From Lachnospiraceae bacterium (GTDB taxonomy: Bacteria; Bacillota; Clostridia; Lachnospirales; Lachnospiraceae), in the NCBI GenBank assembly GCA_024691125.1, contig JAILNV010000007.1:1-64000 (forward strand): a stretch of DNA of 64,000 bases, written 5' to 3'. Positions 19,364 through 29,300 of the stretch are shown piece by piece. The first letter of the stretch is position 1. Every line of letters starts with the position of its first letter. The notes below the pieces were generated by a model. The model saw only the letters and a program-made list of their open reading frames with translations. It was not told where the DNA came from and did no database searches. The position numbers and the translations under genes were made by a program.

Positions 19364-19391
19364 TTGATTTTTCATCAATATATAGTAAAAT
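19364..19391 (+). promoter_or_regulatory. Candidate promoter of the sortase-LRR operon
   Basis: TTGATT-N16-TAAAAT in a locally very AT-rich stretch, about 45 bases before the sortase start codon and after the leuS terminator. Confidence 0.55.
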
Positions 19392-19435
19392 AGATGTGTA
19401 TGTTTAGGCGTTGAAAGGGGAGCCGTAAGGGGGAA

Positions 19436-20233
19436 ATGGCAGGGAAGAGCAGAGGAAAAAAAGAGAAGCTGAGGAAGCTTTTCAGGACATTATGCGGATT
19501 CGCGGCGATACTGTGTCTCGGATATTTCGCCGTTTATGTATATATGTCACGCAGTTCGACCGACAGGTCGGAGGGACTGTCTGCCATCAAAGATAAGAAT
19601 ACGGATCAGACGCTGCCGGTTTCCGTTCATTTAAATGAGGATCCGGAAAAGCCGGAAATGCTTGAGAAATTCAACAAGCTTTACCTTAAGAATAAGAGTA
19701 TCGTCGGATGGATCGAAATAGAGGGTACGGAGATTGATTATCCTGTACTCCAGTCCTCCAATGAGGAGTATTATCTGGATCATAATTTTGATCAGGAGAA
19801 GGATAATAACGGTTCCATATTTATAGATAAGGAATGCAGTATCTGGCCACGAAGCCAGAATATAATCATATACGGCCACAACATGAAATCCGGTAAAATG
19901 TTCGGAACTCTTGACAGATATAAGGACAGGGATTATTGCGAAAAGCATCCTGTTATCAAATTTGATACGCTCTATGAGAGCGGAGAGTACAGGGTTATGT
20001 ATGTATTCAACGAGGTCGTGCATGAGGAAGCGGAAGTGACCTTCAAGTACTATCAGTTTATTAATGCCAATTCGGCGCAGGAATACAGATCGAATATGAG
20101 TGAAATGGCTAAGATGTCGTTATATGATACAGGGATAGAATCTTATTACGGCGACAGTCTGATAACACTTTCTACATGCGATTATTCCGGTGGCGCGGAA
20201 CGATTTGTTGTGGTTGCCAAAAAGATAGGATGA
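19436..20233 (+). CDS. srtB: Class B sortase
   Basis: A 265-aa transpeptidase that cleaves a C-terminal sorting signal and links the protein to the cell wall. A basic N-terminus and one TM helix (~18-38) anchor it as a type II membrane protein. The catalytic His is in IIYGHNMKSGKMFG and the catalytic Cys (~248) in TLSTCDYSGG, with the Arg just after in ERFVVVAKK. YHQ-like secondary elements match class B rather than class A. The next gene encodes a large protein with a PKTGD sorting signal, which is the likely substrate. Its stop (TGA 20231-20233) lies 26 bases before the preferred start of that gene. Confidence 0.9.
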   Translation: MAGKSRGKKEKLRKLFRTLCGFAAILCLGYFAVYVYMSRSSTDRSEGLSAIKDKNTDQTLPVSVHLNEDPEKPEMLEKFNKLYLKNKSIVGWIEIEGTEIDYPVLQSSNEEYYLDHNFDQEKDNNGSIFIDKECSIWPRSQNIIIYGHNMKSGKMFGTLDRYKDRDYCEKHPVIKFDTLYESGEYRVMYVFNEVVHEEAEVTFKYYQFINANSAQEYRSNMSEMAKMSLYDTGIESYYGDSLITLSTCDYSGGAERFVVVAKKIG

Positions 20234-20259
20234 GAGTCAGTATAAAATGGGAGTATGTT

Positions 20260-23200
20260 ATGGCGGATAAGGGAAAAAAGAGTGTTAAAAAGAGAAAGAG
20301 ATTCCGGATCAGGAAAAGGGCAAGGATGACGATAGCTTCCCTGCTGCTGGTTTCCGCGCTTATAGTATCGCTGATACCTACGCAGACAAAGATCCAGGCA
20401 TATGTCGATCCGACCGTGGATGTCATGTCGCTTGATGCGGTCATAAATAATTATGCGGTGTTCAGTGAATCCGATACATCGGTAACCGCAGACAGCGGAA
20501 CGGATATATATATGGCATTTCCGCTCGGAGAAGAAATGACTATAACCGATTATAACGGATCGGTGCATACCTATTATGCGATAAATATGTCGGGAATGAC
20601 AGGGACCAATGCGGTGCCTGTGTTTGAGATGGGAACGAAGACCGTGAGCGGGGGCAAATATTCGGCGCTTATCGAGTATATCGGATACAGGAACGAATAC
20701 GATACCGATACGATAGATCTGACCAAAAGTGTCTGCTTTAATAAAAGAAACAGTAGTGAACTGTCGTCTTTTTATGAAAAAGCGGATGGCGGTAAAGTGA
20801 ATTACTGTACCGAGGAGTATTCCAATTATACGGACAAGCTGGGTAATAACTATAATATCCTTCATATAAAGAAGCTTGAGCTTAACTTTGATCCTTCGGA
20901 TGAAGAACAGGTAGAGTGGACCAATGCACATCCGGACCCTGTCGCAGATGACTGGTACGGACATTTCGGGGTTATAGCAGGTACGGATCAGTACATCGAC
21001 AATCTGTGCCTTGATAAGTGCAGTGTTGATTACCTTTGCGACAATTCTTTTGAAAAGGCCACTCCGAAGACAATAAACATACCGGCTGAATTATATGAGC
21101 TTGGAAACTGTACCTTTAAGGACTGTCCCAATCTCAGTGATGTGCATATAGGAAACAAAGTAAAGACAGTCGGGCGTGAATGCTTTGCCGGCTGCGGGAA
21201 CCTGAAGAGCCTTAATATAGGTGACTGTTCATATCTTGAGACGATCGGCGATGCGGCATTTGCCGGCTGCGGCTTCAATTCACTTCAGCTTCCAAATAAC
21301 CAGAACCTGAAGATAGGAGCGGGAGCATTCTACGGCTGCTACAGTCTTAATGACAGTCTTGATCCGTCCCAGGGAATGTTCGGCAAATATGTACAGGCGG
21401 GTTCGAACGGTGTGGCAAAGATAGGAGCCTATGCTTACGCCAACTGTACTTCGCTTACGGATATGGCAATGTATGCAAGGCTTCAGAGCATGACTACAGG
21501 AGGAAGTGAGGATTCGGCGTTTGAAGGATTCTTCGCCGGCTGTACATCACTTAAGCATGCAGAGCTTCCGGCAACATACGGCGATGCATCATACAGCAGT
21601 TCCACAGCCGCTACCTTGGGGCAGTATACCTTCCAGAAGTGCAATAATCTTGAATATGTAAGGTTTAACACACATAATTCAAGACCGTATGATGACTACC
21701 AGTTCGTAACAACCTCAACGCTTGATTATGCGATGGCCGAGAATGAGAATTACAATATGCCTACCGTTGCTGATTCGTTTGTGATATGGGGACCCAATCC
21801 ATATCCCGCATCAACGGATGAGGCTGCCGCACATATAAGCGCCCAGGATTTTTCAAATACATATATGTATTTTGATACGGAAGGCAACAAGGTATATGAG
21901 CTGAATCTCGGTGGTTATGTTTTCAATTTCAACAACGGAAGGATCAATAAGATAATCCCTACCGAAAATGCAAAGCCTACGCTTGTCATTCCATCAACCA
22001 TCGGTGATGAGGGTATTACGGCGATAGGTGATTATGCATATGACAGTGAAAGTAAATATGCCGATAAGCTCGAGAAGCTTACCATACCTGATTCAATAAA
22101 GACGATAGGAGGATATGCGTTTAAGAATCTGCCTAAGCTTGAGAAGGTATATATAAACACAGCCGGAGTGGATGTCGGAACAGGTGCCTTTTCCGGTAAT
22201 CCCAATCTGCTCTATGTAAGATTCGGTCAGACAAATGGCGACGGAGGCACGAAGATAGGTGATAAGGCATTCTATAACTGTCAGGAGCTCCTTGAGGTTG
22301 ACTTCAGGGATGACGCTTATGATTCGGATGCCATCTTTGATGTAAATGTTACTTCAATAGGTACCGATGCGTTTAAGACCAACAGACAGAGCTCATTTAA
22401 CGACAGCGCCCTGGAAGATGCCGGCCTTAACAGACTCGGAAGCGATAAGAGCAGTGTGAGCGGCCTGTGGCTTGTAATGAAAGGAAGTACCGAACGCAAT
22501 TACGTTCCTTACTGTTTTGCGCTTAATCTGAGTACTGACGGAATGACCGGTATGGCTTCAAAGACCCGGGGACTCAGAGCAATAGTTCCTGCTCTTGACC
22601 ATACGAGAGTTCTTCCGCTTGGGCTCTGTAATCTGTTTACCGTTAAGGTTTATGCGGCATCCGGAGGCAATAAGGTAAGTACCAAATACAACAGCTATAT
22701 AACCTATGCAAGCGGCAATCCCGATAACATATCGATGAGATATAATGAAGATGAGTCCAAGGGAGAAGTGGGCGTAAGCCTGATAACCTACCCGACACCC
22801 GAGACCACTGTGGGTAAGCTTTATGATGAGAGTGGTGAAGTAGTCGGAAATGTGTATGCAAAGGACATTATTCAGAAAAGTCAGTCGGGAGAAGAGCCAC
22901 AGGTTACCGAAAGGAATATACTGTCAAAGCTTCAGAATATTGTTGTCCCGGACGGAGTGGATCTGATCGATGAGACAGTTAATTCAATGGATCCCACTAA
23001 GGAATACCTAAGGGGAATAAAAGCTACGGTAGGAGAAGAAGAGAACGGTGTAAATACAATAACATTCAATCTGAATTCACTGCCGGATGAAGAGGGGCTT
23101 TTTACCGAGGATGATTATCTGACCAATGTGTTCTTCAACGAGGATGTAAGGCATCTTGGAACCCTGCCGTTCCTAAGCGCGGAGAAGCTGGCAAATGTTT

Positions 23201-24768
23201 CGTTTAACGCAGAAGGAAATATGGAGGATGCTACTGAGGAAGATCCGTATTACTGGTGTGAGAACGGGATCATTTACAGCTATGACGGAAAGGATATCAC
23301 ACTTGAAGAGGTACTCCACGCACGCGGTGATGCTGAGTCAGGTATTCCCGACAGTGTAATAAACGGGACCAAGGATCCGCAGATAAATAATATTACAAAG
23401 ATCGCCGAGGGAGCATTTAAAAACTGTGAACACCTTCAGGAGGTTGATCTTAGTTCTGTCGAGAATCTCAAGACCATCCCCAAGGACTGCTTCTACGGAT
23501 GTTCGCTTCTTGATGATATTACATTACCCGAAACCGTGAATAATATAGACAGCGGAGCGTTTATGGGTTGTGATGACAAGGTGGATGTCCTGATACCCGG
23601 AACCGAGGTATATATTTCGCCCACTGCCTTCGATAAGGAAAAGAAACCTACTATAATAACCTATTCAGACAGTTCTGCGTACAGATACGCTTTGGATAAC
23701 GGAATCAATTATAAGCTTCTTGATAACAGATATCTTGTCAAATTCATCGACTGGGACGGAACGGTACTTAAGACGGAATATGTAACGACCGGAGATGATG
23801 CAGTGCCGCCTGTTCCGGATCCGGTAAGGGATGGCTATACATTTACTGGATGGCTTCCCGGATATACCAATGTAACCGAAGATCTGTCCTGTGTGGCTCA
23901 GTACGAACAGAACAGCAGTACTACAACAACATCTTCGTCCACATCAACCACCAAGTCTTCATCCGGCGGTGGTGGTGGCGGAGGCGGCGGAAGCTCCAGC
24001 AGCAGTGCGAGCAGTTCAAGCTCCAGCAGTTCCGGCAGCTCCAGCAGCAGTTCAAGCAGTTCCTCATCGAGCAGTACTAACATTAATTCATCATCTGTTC
24101 CGATAGTGATAAGCGGATATGCTGCAATACCGCCTTCAACAGGCAGCGCCCAGGCAGGAACGGCAGTGAACCATAATCCGTCACCGTCAGGAAGAACATC
24201 CGTTGTTTCTTCAGCCGACGGAATAACGGATAAGGGCAAGATGTCCGCAAATGTTAACGGATCCGCGGATAATTATGTCGTAAAGATATCGGAGACGCCG
24301 GAAGCGGAACAGTCGGCTGTCACGGCTCTTACGAAAGAGTTCGGATCATTGGCAAATATTAAATATTTCCCTATGGATATCAGCCTGTATGATTCTACGG
24401 GAAAGACCAAGATATCGCCGGTTCCCGAAGGTGTGTCCGTCAGCGTTACGATACCCATACCGGATGATCTTGCAATATACGGCGGTAATGCCAAGATAGC
24501 AAGTACGGCAGGCGGTGCGCTTGATAAAATGACACCCAAGTTTACGGTTATTAATTCGGTACCGTGCATGAATTTTACGGCCACTCATTTTTCGCCCTAT
24601 GTTGTATATGTTGATACGGCGAATCTTTCGGCTACAGGTACGCTTGATACCACACCAAAGACGGGTGATATGATACATCCCAAATGGTTTCTGGTCATCG
24701 GACTCGTAATGGCAGCGCTGTTTATGTTCCTTAAGAAGGATAAAGAGGAACTGACGGCTGTCGCTTAG
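20260..24768 (+). CDS. Large BspA-type leucine-rich repeat surface protein with a sortase signal
   Basis: 1502 aa. A long basic N-region, a hydrophobic stretch (IASLLLVSALIVSLIP) and a likely cleavage after KIQA form the signal peptide. Many LRR_5-type repeats follow (AFAGCGF, AFKNLPKLEKVYI, AFKNCEHLQEVDL). Near residue 1160 is an InlB/Flg_new-type repeat (VKFIDWDGTVLKTEYV, GYTFTGW), then a Thr/Ser/Gly linker of about 60 residues, a conserved THFSPYVVYVD domain, and a PKTGD motif with TM helix and basic tail. The protein is thus built to be wall-linked by the neighbouring sortase. I use ATG 20260 (GGGAG six bases upstream); 20230, overlapping the sortase stop, is possible. The ligand is unknown. 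Confidence 0.88.
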   Translation: MADKGKKSVKKRKRFRIRKRARMTIASLLLVSALIVSLIPTQTKIQAYVDPTVDVMSLDAVINNYAVFSESDTSVTADSGTDIYMAFPLGEEMTITDYNGSVHTYYAINMSGMTGTNAVPVFEMGTKTVSGGKYSALIEYIGYRNEYDTDTIDLTKSVCFNKRNSSELSSFYEKADGGKVNYCTEEYSNYTDKLGNNYNILHIKKLELNFDPSDEEQVEWTNAHPDPVADDWYGHFGVIAGTDQYIDNLCLDKCSVDYLCDNSFEKATPKTINIPAELYELGNCTFKDCPNLSDVHIGNKVKTVGRECFAGCGNLKSLNIGDCSYLETIGDAAFAGCGFNSLQLPNNQNLKIGAGAFYGCYSLNDSLDPSQGMFGKYVQAGSNGVAKIGAYAYANCTSLTDMAMYARLQSMTTGGSEDSAFEGFFAGCTSLKHAELPATYGDASYSSSTAATLGQYTFQKCNNLEYVRFNTHNSRPYDDYQFVTTSTLDYAMAENENYNMPTVADSFVIWGPNPYPASTDEAAAHISAQDFSNTYMYFDTEGNKVYELNLGGYVFNFNNGRINKIIPTENAKPTLVIPSTIGDEGITAIGDYAYDSESKYADKLEKLTIPDSIKTIGGYAFKNLPKLEKVYINTAGVDVGTGAFSGNPNLLYVRFGQTNGDGGTKIGDKAFYNCQELLEVDFRDDAYDSDAIFDVNVTSIGTDAFKTNRQSSFNDSALEDAGLNRLGSDKSSVSGLWLVMKGSTERNYVPYCFALNLSTDGMTGMASKTRGLRAIVPALDHTRVLPLGLCNLFTVKVYAASGGNKVSTKYNSYITYASGNPDNISMRYNEDESKGEVGVSLITYPTPETTVGKLYDESGEVVGNVYAKDIIQKSQSGEEPQVTERNILSKLQNIVVPDGVDLIDETVNSMDPTKEYLRGIKATVGEEENGVNTITFNLNSLPDEEGLFTEDDYLTNVFFNEDVRHLGTLPFLSAEKLANVSFNAEGNMEDATEEDPYYWCENGIIYSYDGKDITLEEVLHARGDAESGIPDSVINGTKDPQINNITKIAEGAFKNCEHLQEVDLSSVENLKTIPKDCFYGCSLLDDITLPETVNNIDSGAFMGCDDKVDVLIPGTEVYISPTAFDKEKKPTIITYSDSSAYRYALDNGINYKLLDNRYLVKFIDWDGTVLKTEYVTTGDDAVPPVPDPVRDGYTFTGWLPGYTNVTEDLSCVAQYEQNSSTTTTSSSTSTTKSSSGGGGGGGGGSSSSSASSSSSSSSGSSSSSSSSSSSSSTNINSSSVPIVISGYAAIPPSTGSAQAGTAVNHNPSPSGRTSVVSSADGITDKGKMSANVNGSADNYVVKISETPEAEQSAVTALTKEFGSLANIKYFPMDISLYDSTGKTKISPVPEGVSVSVTIPIPDDLAIYGGNAKIASTAGGALDKMTPKFTVINSVPCMNFTATHFSPYVVYVDTANLSATGTLDTTPKTGDMIHPKWFLVIGLVMAALFMFLKKDKEELTAVA

Positions 24769-24794
24769 GCTCTGGTATAAATGGGGTAAGCATT

Positions 24795-27700
24795 ATGGGG
24801 AGAAGAATAAGAAAAATCATAGCCATACTTTTGTGTATTACGTCCGTGATAATCTTATGTATGCCGTTAAATACTTCGTATGCTTCGGTTCAGGTGGGTG
24901 ATTTTACCGTTGACGGGGATGTGCTTGTCAAATATAACGGAGGGGAGGAGAACCTCACCGTTTTAAGCGGAGTTACCACCATAGGGAAGGAAGCCTTTTC
25001 AGGGAACAAAACAATAAGAAAGGTCATACTTCCGGACACCGTACGCAAGATTGATTTTGCTGCTTTTGAAGATTGTACGGAGCTTATGCAGGTTGTGGTA
25101 CCTTCGGGAGTAAAGGAGATAGGTTCCAGTGCGTTTTCCGGCTGTGAGAACCTGCGATTTATCAATATCCCCGATAAATGTTCCAAGATAGGTTCCGCCG
25201 CCTTCGCGAAATGCGACAGACTGTCCGATATAGCTGTCTTGGAAACCAATCCTTACTATATATGTTTGGACGGTGTACTGTATACAAAGGACGGAACAAA
25301 GCTTGTACAGTATCTTGCGGGACGTCCGAGCTCGGTGTACAACATGCCTTCTTCCGTGAGTACGATAGAGGAGTATGCATTTTGGGGAGCTTCGCAGCTT
25401 GCCGATCTGTCTATATCATCATCGGTACGCGAGATTCCCGAATATGCCTTCGCCAATTGTCAGGGCCTTAAGAATGCAGTACTCCCTTACAGTGTTTTGT
25501 CATTGAGAGCATATTCCTTCAGTGACTGTGACAGCCTTGAGAATGTTGTTTTACCGGAATCGACCGGATACATAGATCCCACCGCATTTTATCTTACCAA
25601 TGATGTCGAGCTTGATTATTATGATCCGGAGGCGGCAAAGAAGATAATAGAGGATGCAGGTGTGACCAGGGAAACCTTTGACGAATATGTTGAAGGAGTT
25701 ACAAGAAACGATTACAGTATCTTTGTATCGGGCTCGGCAGGTGAGAAAGCCTATCTTAGCGAGATGCCGTACTCAGGCACGGAGACTCCTGAGGAGAGTA
25801 ACGAGAGGATGCAGGGTACGGGCAGTGCCCCGGCACAGGGGGAGCTTGCTTCGGCAGTTGTAAACGGCGGTGAAGCCTTCCTGATGGTACCGAGAAACGT
25901 AAATGTAAGAGGATATGACATAGGAAATGCAGACGGCGAGGATTTAAACCAGCCTGTTTTCACAGATCCTTACATAACGGGAACATGCAATATAACCGGC
26001 AACATACTGGCAGGTTACTATGGGAATGACGAAGTTCCTGTATTACCGGCCGGACTGAGAAAGATAGGCAATCGTGCTTTCTATATGAATTCCGTTGCAA
26101 AGGAAGTGGATATTCCCGCAGGTGTGAACGATATAGGAGATTTCGCATTTGCAAGATCAAATATTGAGAAGGTAGATATCCCGGAGGGAACACAGAGAAT
26201 AGGATATGCCGCATTCTATAATTGCGGCCTGCTGTCCGATATAAACATTCCGGATTCGGTTAATACGATCGAGCTGGGCGCCTTTTACGGATGTAGATGG
26301 TATGATGACCTTATGAAAAAAGGCGGAGACAGTGATTTTGTCGTGGCAGGTGACGGAATACTCATAGGCTACAAAGGGAATGGCGGGAGCGTCTCGATAC
26401 CCGCCGGTATCAAAGTCATAGGTGCCGGATGTTTTGCGGACAATAAAGCTGTTACGGACGTAATACTTCCGCAGGGGCTTACCGTGATAGGCGAAGAAGC
26501 ATTTATGGGATGCAGCGGTATACACGAAATATCGTTTCCCGATTCCGTTGCATATATAGAAGACAGGGCTTTTAAAAACAGCGGTCTTAAACAGGTGATC
26601 ATTCCCCAGGGTATACGCAATATCGGCATAGGTGCATTTGACAGGGCCGGTGTAGTGAGTGAGGAAGACAGTACGGGAGCTGTTGTATTTTTGGGCAATG
26701 AGCTTCCGAAGGTAAGCTATAAGAATACTGCGACAAGACTTTCGGCGACTGATCTGAGGACACCTTCGTTTGACGGATTTTACAACGCCATCGTAGGCAG
26801 TGATGCCGATATGGCGGAAGACAGTATCCTCTCACCGAGGGAATTCGGTTTCAGAGGACAGGTATATGTCATAACAAGCGATGCATCGGCCGATACCGGC
26901 GAACTCCGTCTTATAAGCTCGTTTGCCGAGCCGCAGGACGATGACGGAAATGTTGTAATAGATCCCCATGTTACGATAAACGGTAAGAATTATATTATGA
27001 CCGGCGTGAGCGATGATGCTTTTGATGATTACAGGAACAGTACCGGAAGTAATATAGGGTATGCAAAGAATGTAAGTATTAAGGGGAATACGTCTCCGGA
27101 GCTTAAGACAAAGCTGGAAGAACTGTCCCGTATGCTTAAGAATAATCCCGTAGACTTAAAGGAAGGCCGGGAAAACGGTTCGTGGAATGTTATCAACACC
27201 CATATGGATGAAGGCATAAGTCCCGACAAAGACGGAGCTTATGCATATATTTCGGCGGATAAAGGCAATTATCATATGACAATAAGTACCGCGGATGACA
27301 TGTCCGGCATATGTAATGACGCTTTTATAAACAAATTCGGAAGCCTTGACGGAATATCGATGGTTCCGCTTGATATTAGCCTCTATGAGGATAAGAGCGG
27401 TGTCAGTATCAAACGTCTGTCAGGCAAGAATGTGGATATTGAGCTGCCAGTACCGATAGCCATGGTATCAGAGAGTAATATAATGATCGGTGCTTTGAAT
27501 GATAACTATGAACTTGAGACCATACCTTCACAGATAGTGAATCATGGAGGGAACGATAAGATCAAGTTTGTTGCGACACATTTTTCGACCTTTGTGGTAT
27601 ATACGAGCCAGGACCAGGTTAGTGTACTTAATACCGAAACGGAACAGGATCTCTCATTGCCGGTTCAGTATGCGGTAATAGGTACTTTAAATAAAAATGT

Positions 27701-27803
27701 AGGAAGCTTCAGCCTGCGCTGGTATTTTGCTGTGATACTTCTGTCATTTGCGGCAATTCTTTTGCTCTGCAATGTACGAAGCGGCAGGAAAGGACAGGAC
27801 TGA
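24795..27803 (+). CDS. Second BspA-type leucine-rich repeat surface protein, membrane-anchored
   Basis: 1002 aa with a signal peptide ending near TSYAS and two blocks of LRR_5 repeats (~35-270 and ~390-600; e.g. AFSGCENLRFINIP, AFYNCGLLSDINIP). It ends with the same kind of domain as its neighbour (FVATHFSTFVVYTS against NFTATHFSPYVVYVD), then one TM helix and a short basic tail. There is no LPXTG-like signal, so it should stay in the membrane rather than be transferred to peptidoglycan. It begins 26 bases after the first LRR gene and is probably the same operon and an old duplication of it. The citrate synthase gene follows after 13 bases. Confidence 0.85.
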   Translation: MGRRIRKIIAILLCITSVIILCMPLNTSYASVQVGDFTVDGDVLVKYNGGEENLTVLSGVTTIGKEAFSGNKTIRKVILPDTVRKIDFAAFEDCTELMQVVVPSGVKEIGSSAFSGCENLRFINIPDKCSKIGSAAFAKCDRLSDIAVLETNPYYICLDGVLYTKDGTKLVQYLAGRPSSVYNMPSSVSTIEEYAFWGASQLADLSISSSVREIPEYAFANCQGLKNAVLPYSVLSLRAYSFSDCDSLENVVLPESTGYIDPTAFYLTNDVELDYYDPEAAKKIIEDAGVTRETFDEYVEGVTRNDYSIFVSGSAGEKAYLSEMPYSGTETPEESNERMQGTGSAPAQGELASAVVNGGEAFLMVPRNVNVRGYDIGNADGEDLNQPVFTDPYITGTCNITGNILAGYYGNDEVPVLPAGLRKIGNRAFYMNSVAKEVDIPAGVNDIGDFAFARSNIEKVDIPEGTQRIGYAAFYNCGLLSDINIPDSVNTIELGAFYGCRWYDDLMKKGGDSDFVVAGDGILIGYKGNGGSVSIPAGIKVIGAGCFADNKAVTDVILPQGLTVIGEEAFMGCSGIHEISFPDSVAYIEDRAFKNSGLKQVIIPQGIRNIGIGAFDRAGVVSEEDSTGAVVFLGNELPKVSYKNTATRLSATDLRTPSFDGFYNAIVGSDADMAEDSILSPREFGFRGQVYVITSDASADTGELRLISSFAEPQDDDGNVVIDPHVTINGKNYIMTGVSDDAFDDYRNSTGSNIGYAKNVSIKGNTSPELKTKLEELSRMLKNNPVDLKEGRENGSWNVINTHMDEGISPDKDGAYAYISADKGNYHMTISTADDMSGICNDAFINKFGSLDGISMVPLDISLYEDKSGVSIKRLSGKNVDIELPVPIAMVSESNIMIGALNDNYELETIPSQIVNHGGNDKIKFVATHFSTFVVYTSQDQVSVLNTETEQDLSLPVQYAVIGTLNKNVGSFSLRWYFAVILLSFAAILLLCNVRSGRKGQD

Positions 27804-27816
27804 ACGGAGGAGTGAA

Positions 27817-29238
27817 ATGAAAAACGAAAACAGAGCTGTAAAAATGAACACAAACAATAATCTGTTGGAGCTGGAGGAGCATATGTACATCCTGGCGGAT
27901 GTGGAGACGCCCAATGTGTTCAGAAACCTGTTCCCTTATGAGGAGGTTCCTAAGATCGCATTTAACGACAGGATAGTTCCTCACAACATGCCAAGGGAAA
28001 TATGGATAACTGATACGACCTTCAGAGACGGCCAGCAGAGCCGTGCACCTTATTCAACAGAGCAGATCGTTACAATATATGATTATCTGCACAAGCTTGG
28101 CGGTCCGAACGGAATGATAAGAGCCTGTGAGTTCTTCCTTTACAGCAAAAAGGACAGGGATGCAGTATACAAATGTATGGAGAGAGGCTATCAGTTCCCG
28201 GAAATAACCAGCTGGATAAGAGCCAGCAAAGAGGATTTCAAGCTTGTTAAGGATATCGGCATGAAGGAAACCGGAATTCTGGTAAGCTGTTCTGATTATC
28301 ATATTTTCTACAAGCTTAAGATGAACCGCCGTCAGGCCATGGAGCATTATCTGAATATAGTGAGGGACTGCCTTGAGGAGGGCATAAGTCCCAGATGCCA
28401 TCTTGAGGATATAACAAGGGCGGACATTTACGGATATGTGATCCCGTTCTGCCTTGAGCTTATGCGTCTCATGGATGAATATAAGATACCGATCAAGGTA
28501 AGAGCCTGTGATACCATGGGATACGGAGTCAATTATCCCGGAGCCGTGATCCCCAGATCCGTACAGGGTATCATTTACGGACTTAACAAGCATGCGGGGG
28601 TAGATCCGCATCTCCTTGAGTGGCACGGACATAATGATTTCTATAAGGCTGTTTCCAATTCGACAACAGCATGGCTCTACGGCTGTTCGGGAGTCAACTG
28701 TTCACTCTTCGGCATAGGTGAGAGAACCGGAAATACTCCGCTTGAAGCAATGGTATTTGAGTATGCGCAGCTGAGGGGCAACCTTAACGGAATGGATACT
28801 ACCATAATTACCGAACTGGCCGAATACTATGAAAAAGAGATCGGCTACAAGATTCCGCCGCGTACTCCTTTCGTCGGTGAGAATTTCAACGTTACACGTG
28901 CGGGCATACACGCTGACGGACTGCTCAAGAATGAAGAGATATATAATATTTTCGATACCGAGAAATTCCTTAACAGGCCGGTGCTGTGCGCAGTATCAAA
29001 TACTTCGGGACTTGCCGGGATAGCTCATTGGATAAATACCTATTATAAGCTTCCGAAGGAGGAACACCTTGACAAGAACTGCGAGCTTGTGAAGCGTATT
29101 AAAGAGATAGTGGACAGTGAATATGAGGATGGACGTGTGACCGTTATGACCAATGACGAGCTTGTAAGCATTATATCGCAGACATGCTCCGACCTTTCGA
29201 TACCGCAGCTGAAGCTGCCTAAGGAAAGAAAGCATTGA
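27817..29238 (+). CDS. DRE-TIM metallolyase, probable Re-type citrate synthase
   Basis: 473 aa of the isopropylmalate/homocitrate synthase superfamily. ITDTTFRDGQQ is the DRE-like opening of the TIM barrel, EWHGHNDFYKA holds the metal-binding HxH, and CSLFGIGERTGNTPLEAM closes the active site. It lacks the C-terminal leucine-regulatory domain of LeuA. The next gene is NADP isocitrate dehydrogenase, so a citrate-forming role (oxaloacetate plus acetyl-CoA) for glutamate synthesis fits best; anaerobes that lack ordinary citrate synthase use such Re-enzymes. Homocitrate or isopropylmalate synthase remain alternatives. The start is ATG 27817 with CGGAGGAG upstream, not the ORF-track start inside the LRR gene. 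Confidence 0.7.
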   Translation: MKNENRAVKMNTNNNLLELEEHMYILADVETPNVFRNLFPYEEVPKIAFNDRIVPHNMPREIWITDTTFRDGQQSRAPYSTEQIVTIYDYLHKLGGPNGMIRACEFFLYSKKDRDAVYKCMERGYQFPEITSWIRASKEDFKLVKDIGMKETGILVSCSDYHIFYKLKMNRRQAMEHYLNIVRDCLEEGISPRCHLEDITRADIYGYVIPFCLELMRLMDEYKIPIKVRACDTMGYGVNYPGAVIPRSVQGIIYGLNKHAGVDPHLLEWHGHNDFYKAVSNSTTAWLYGCSGVNCSLFGIGERTGNTPLEAMVFEYAQLRGNLNGMDTTIITELAEYYEKEIGYKIPPRTPFVGENFNVTRAGIHADGLLKNEEIYNIFDTEKFLNRPVLCAVSNTSGLAGIAHWINTYYKLPKEEHLDKNCELVKRIKEIVDSEYEDGRVTVMTNDELVSIISQTCSDLSIPQLKLPKERKH

Positions 29239-29300
29239 ATAAAGGAAACATACTTTTATACTAACAGTAAGCGCGGAATTAGCACAAAGAGGAGGATAAG

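Noticed and set aside
23850-24239. Overlapping ORFs in both strands at the serine/glycine linker
   Set aside because: Low-complexity codons of the LRR protein linker open other frames; no independent gene signals.
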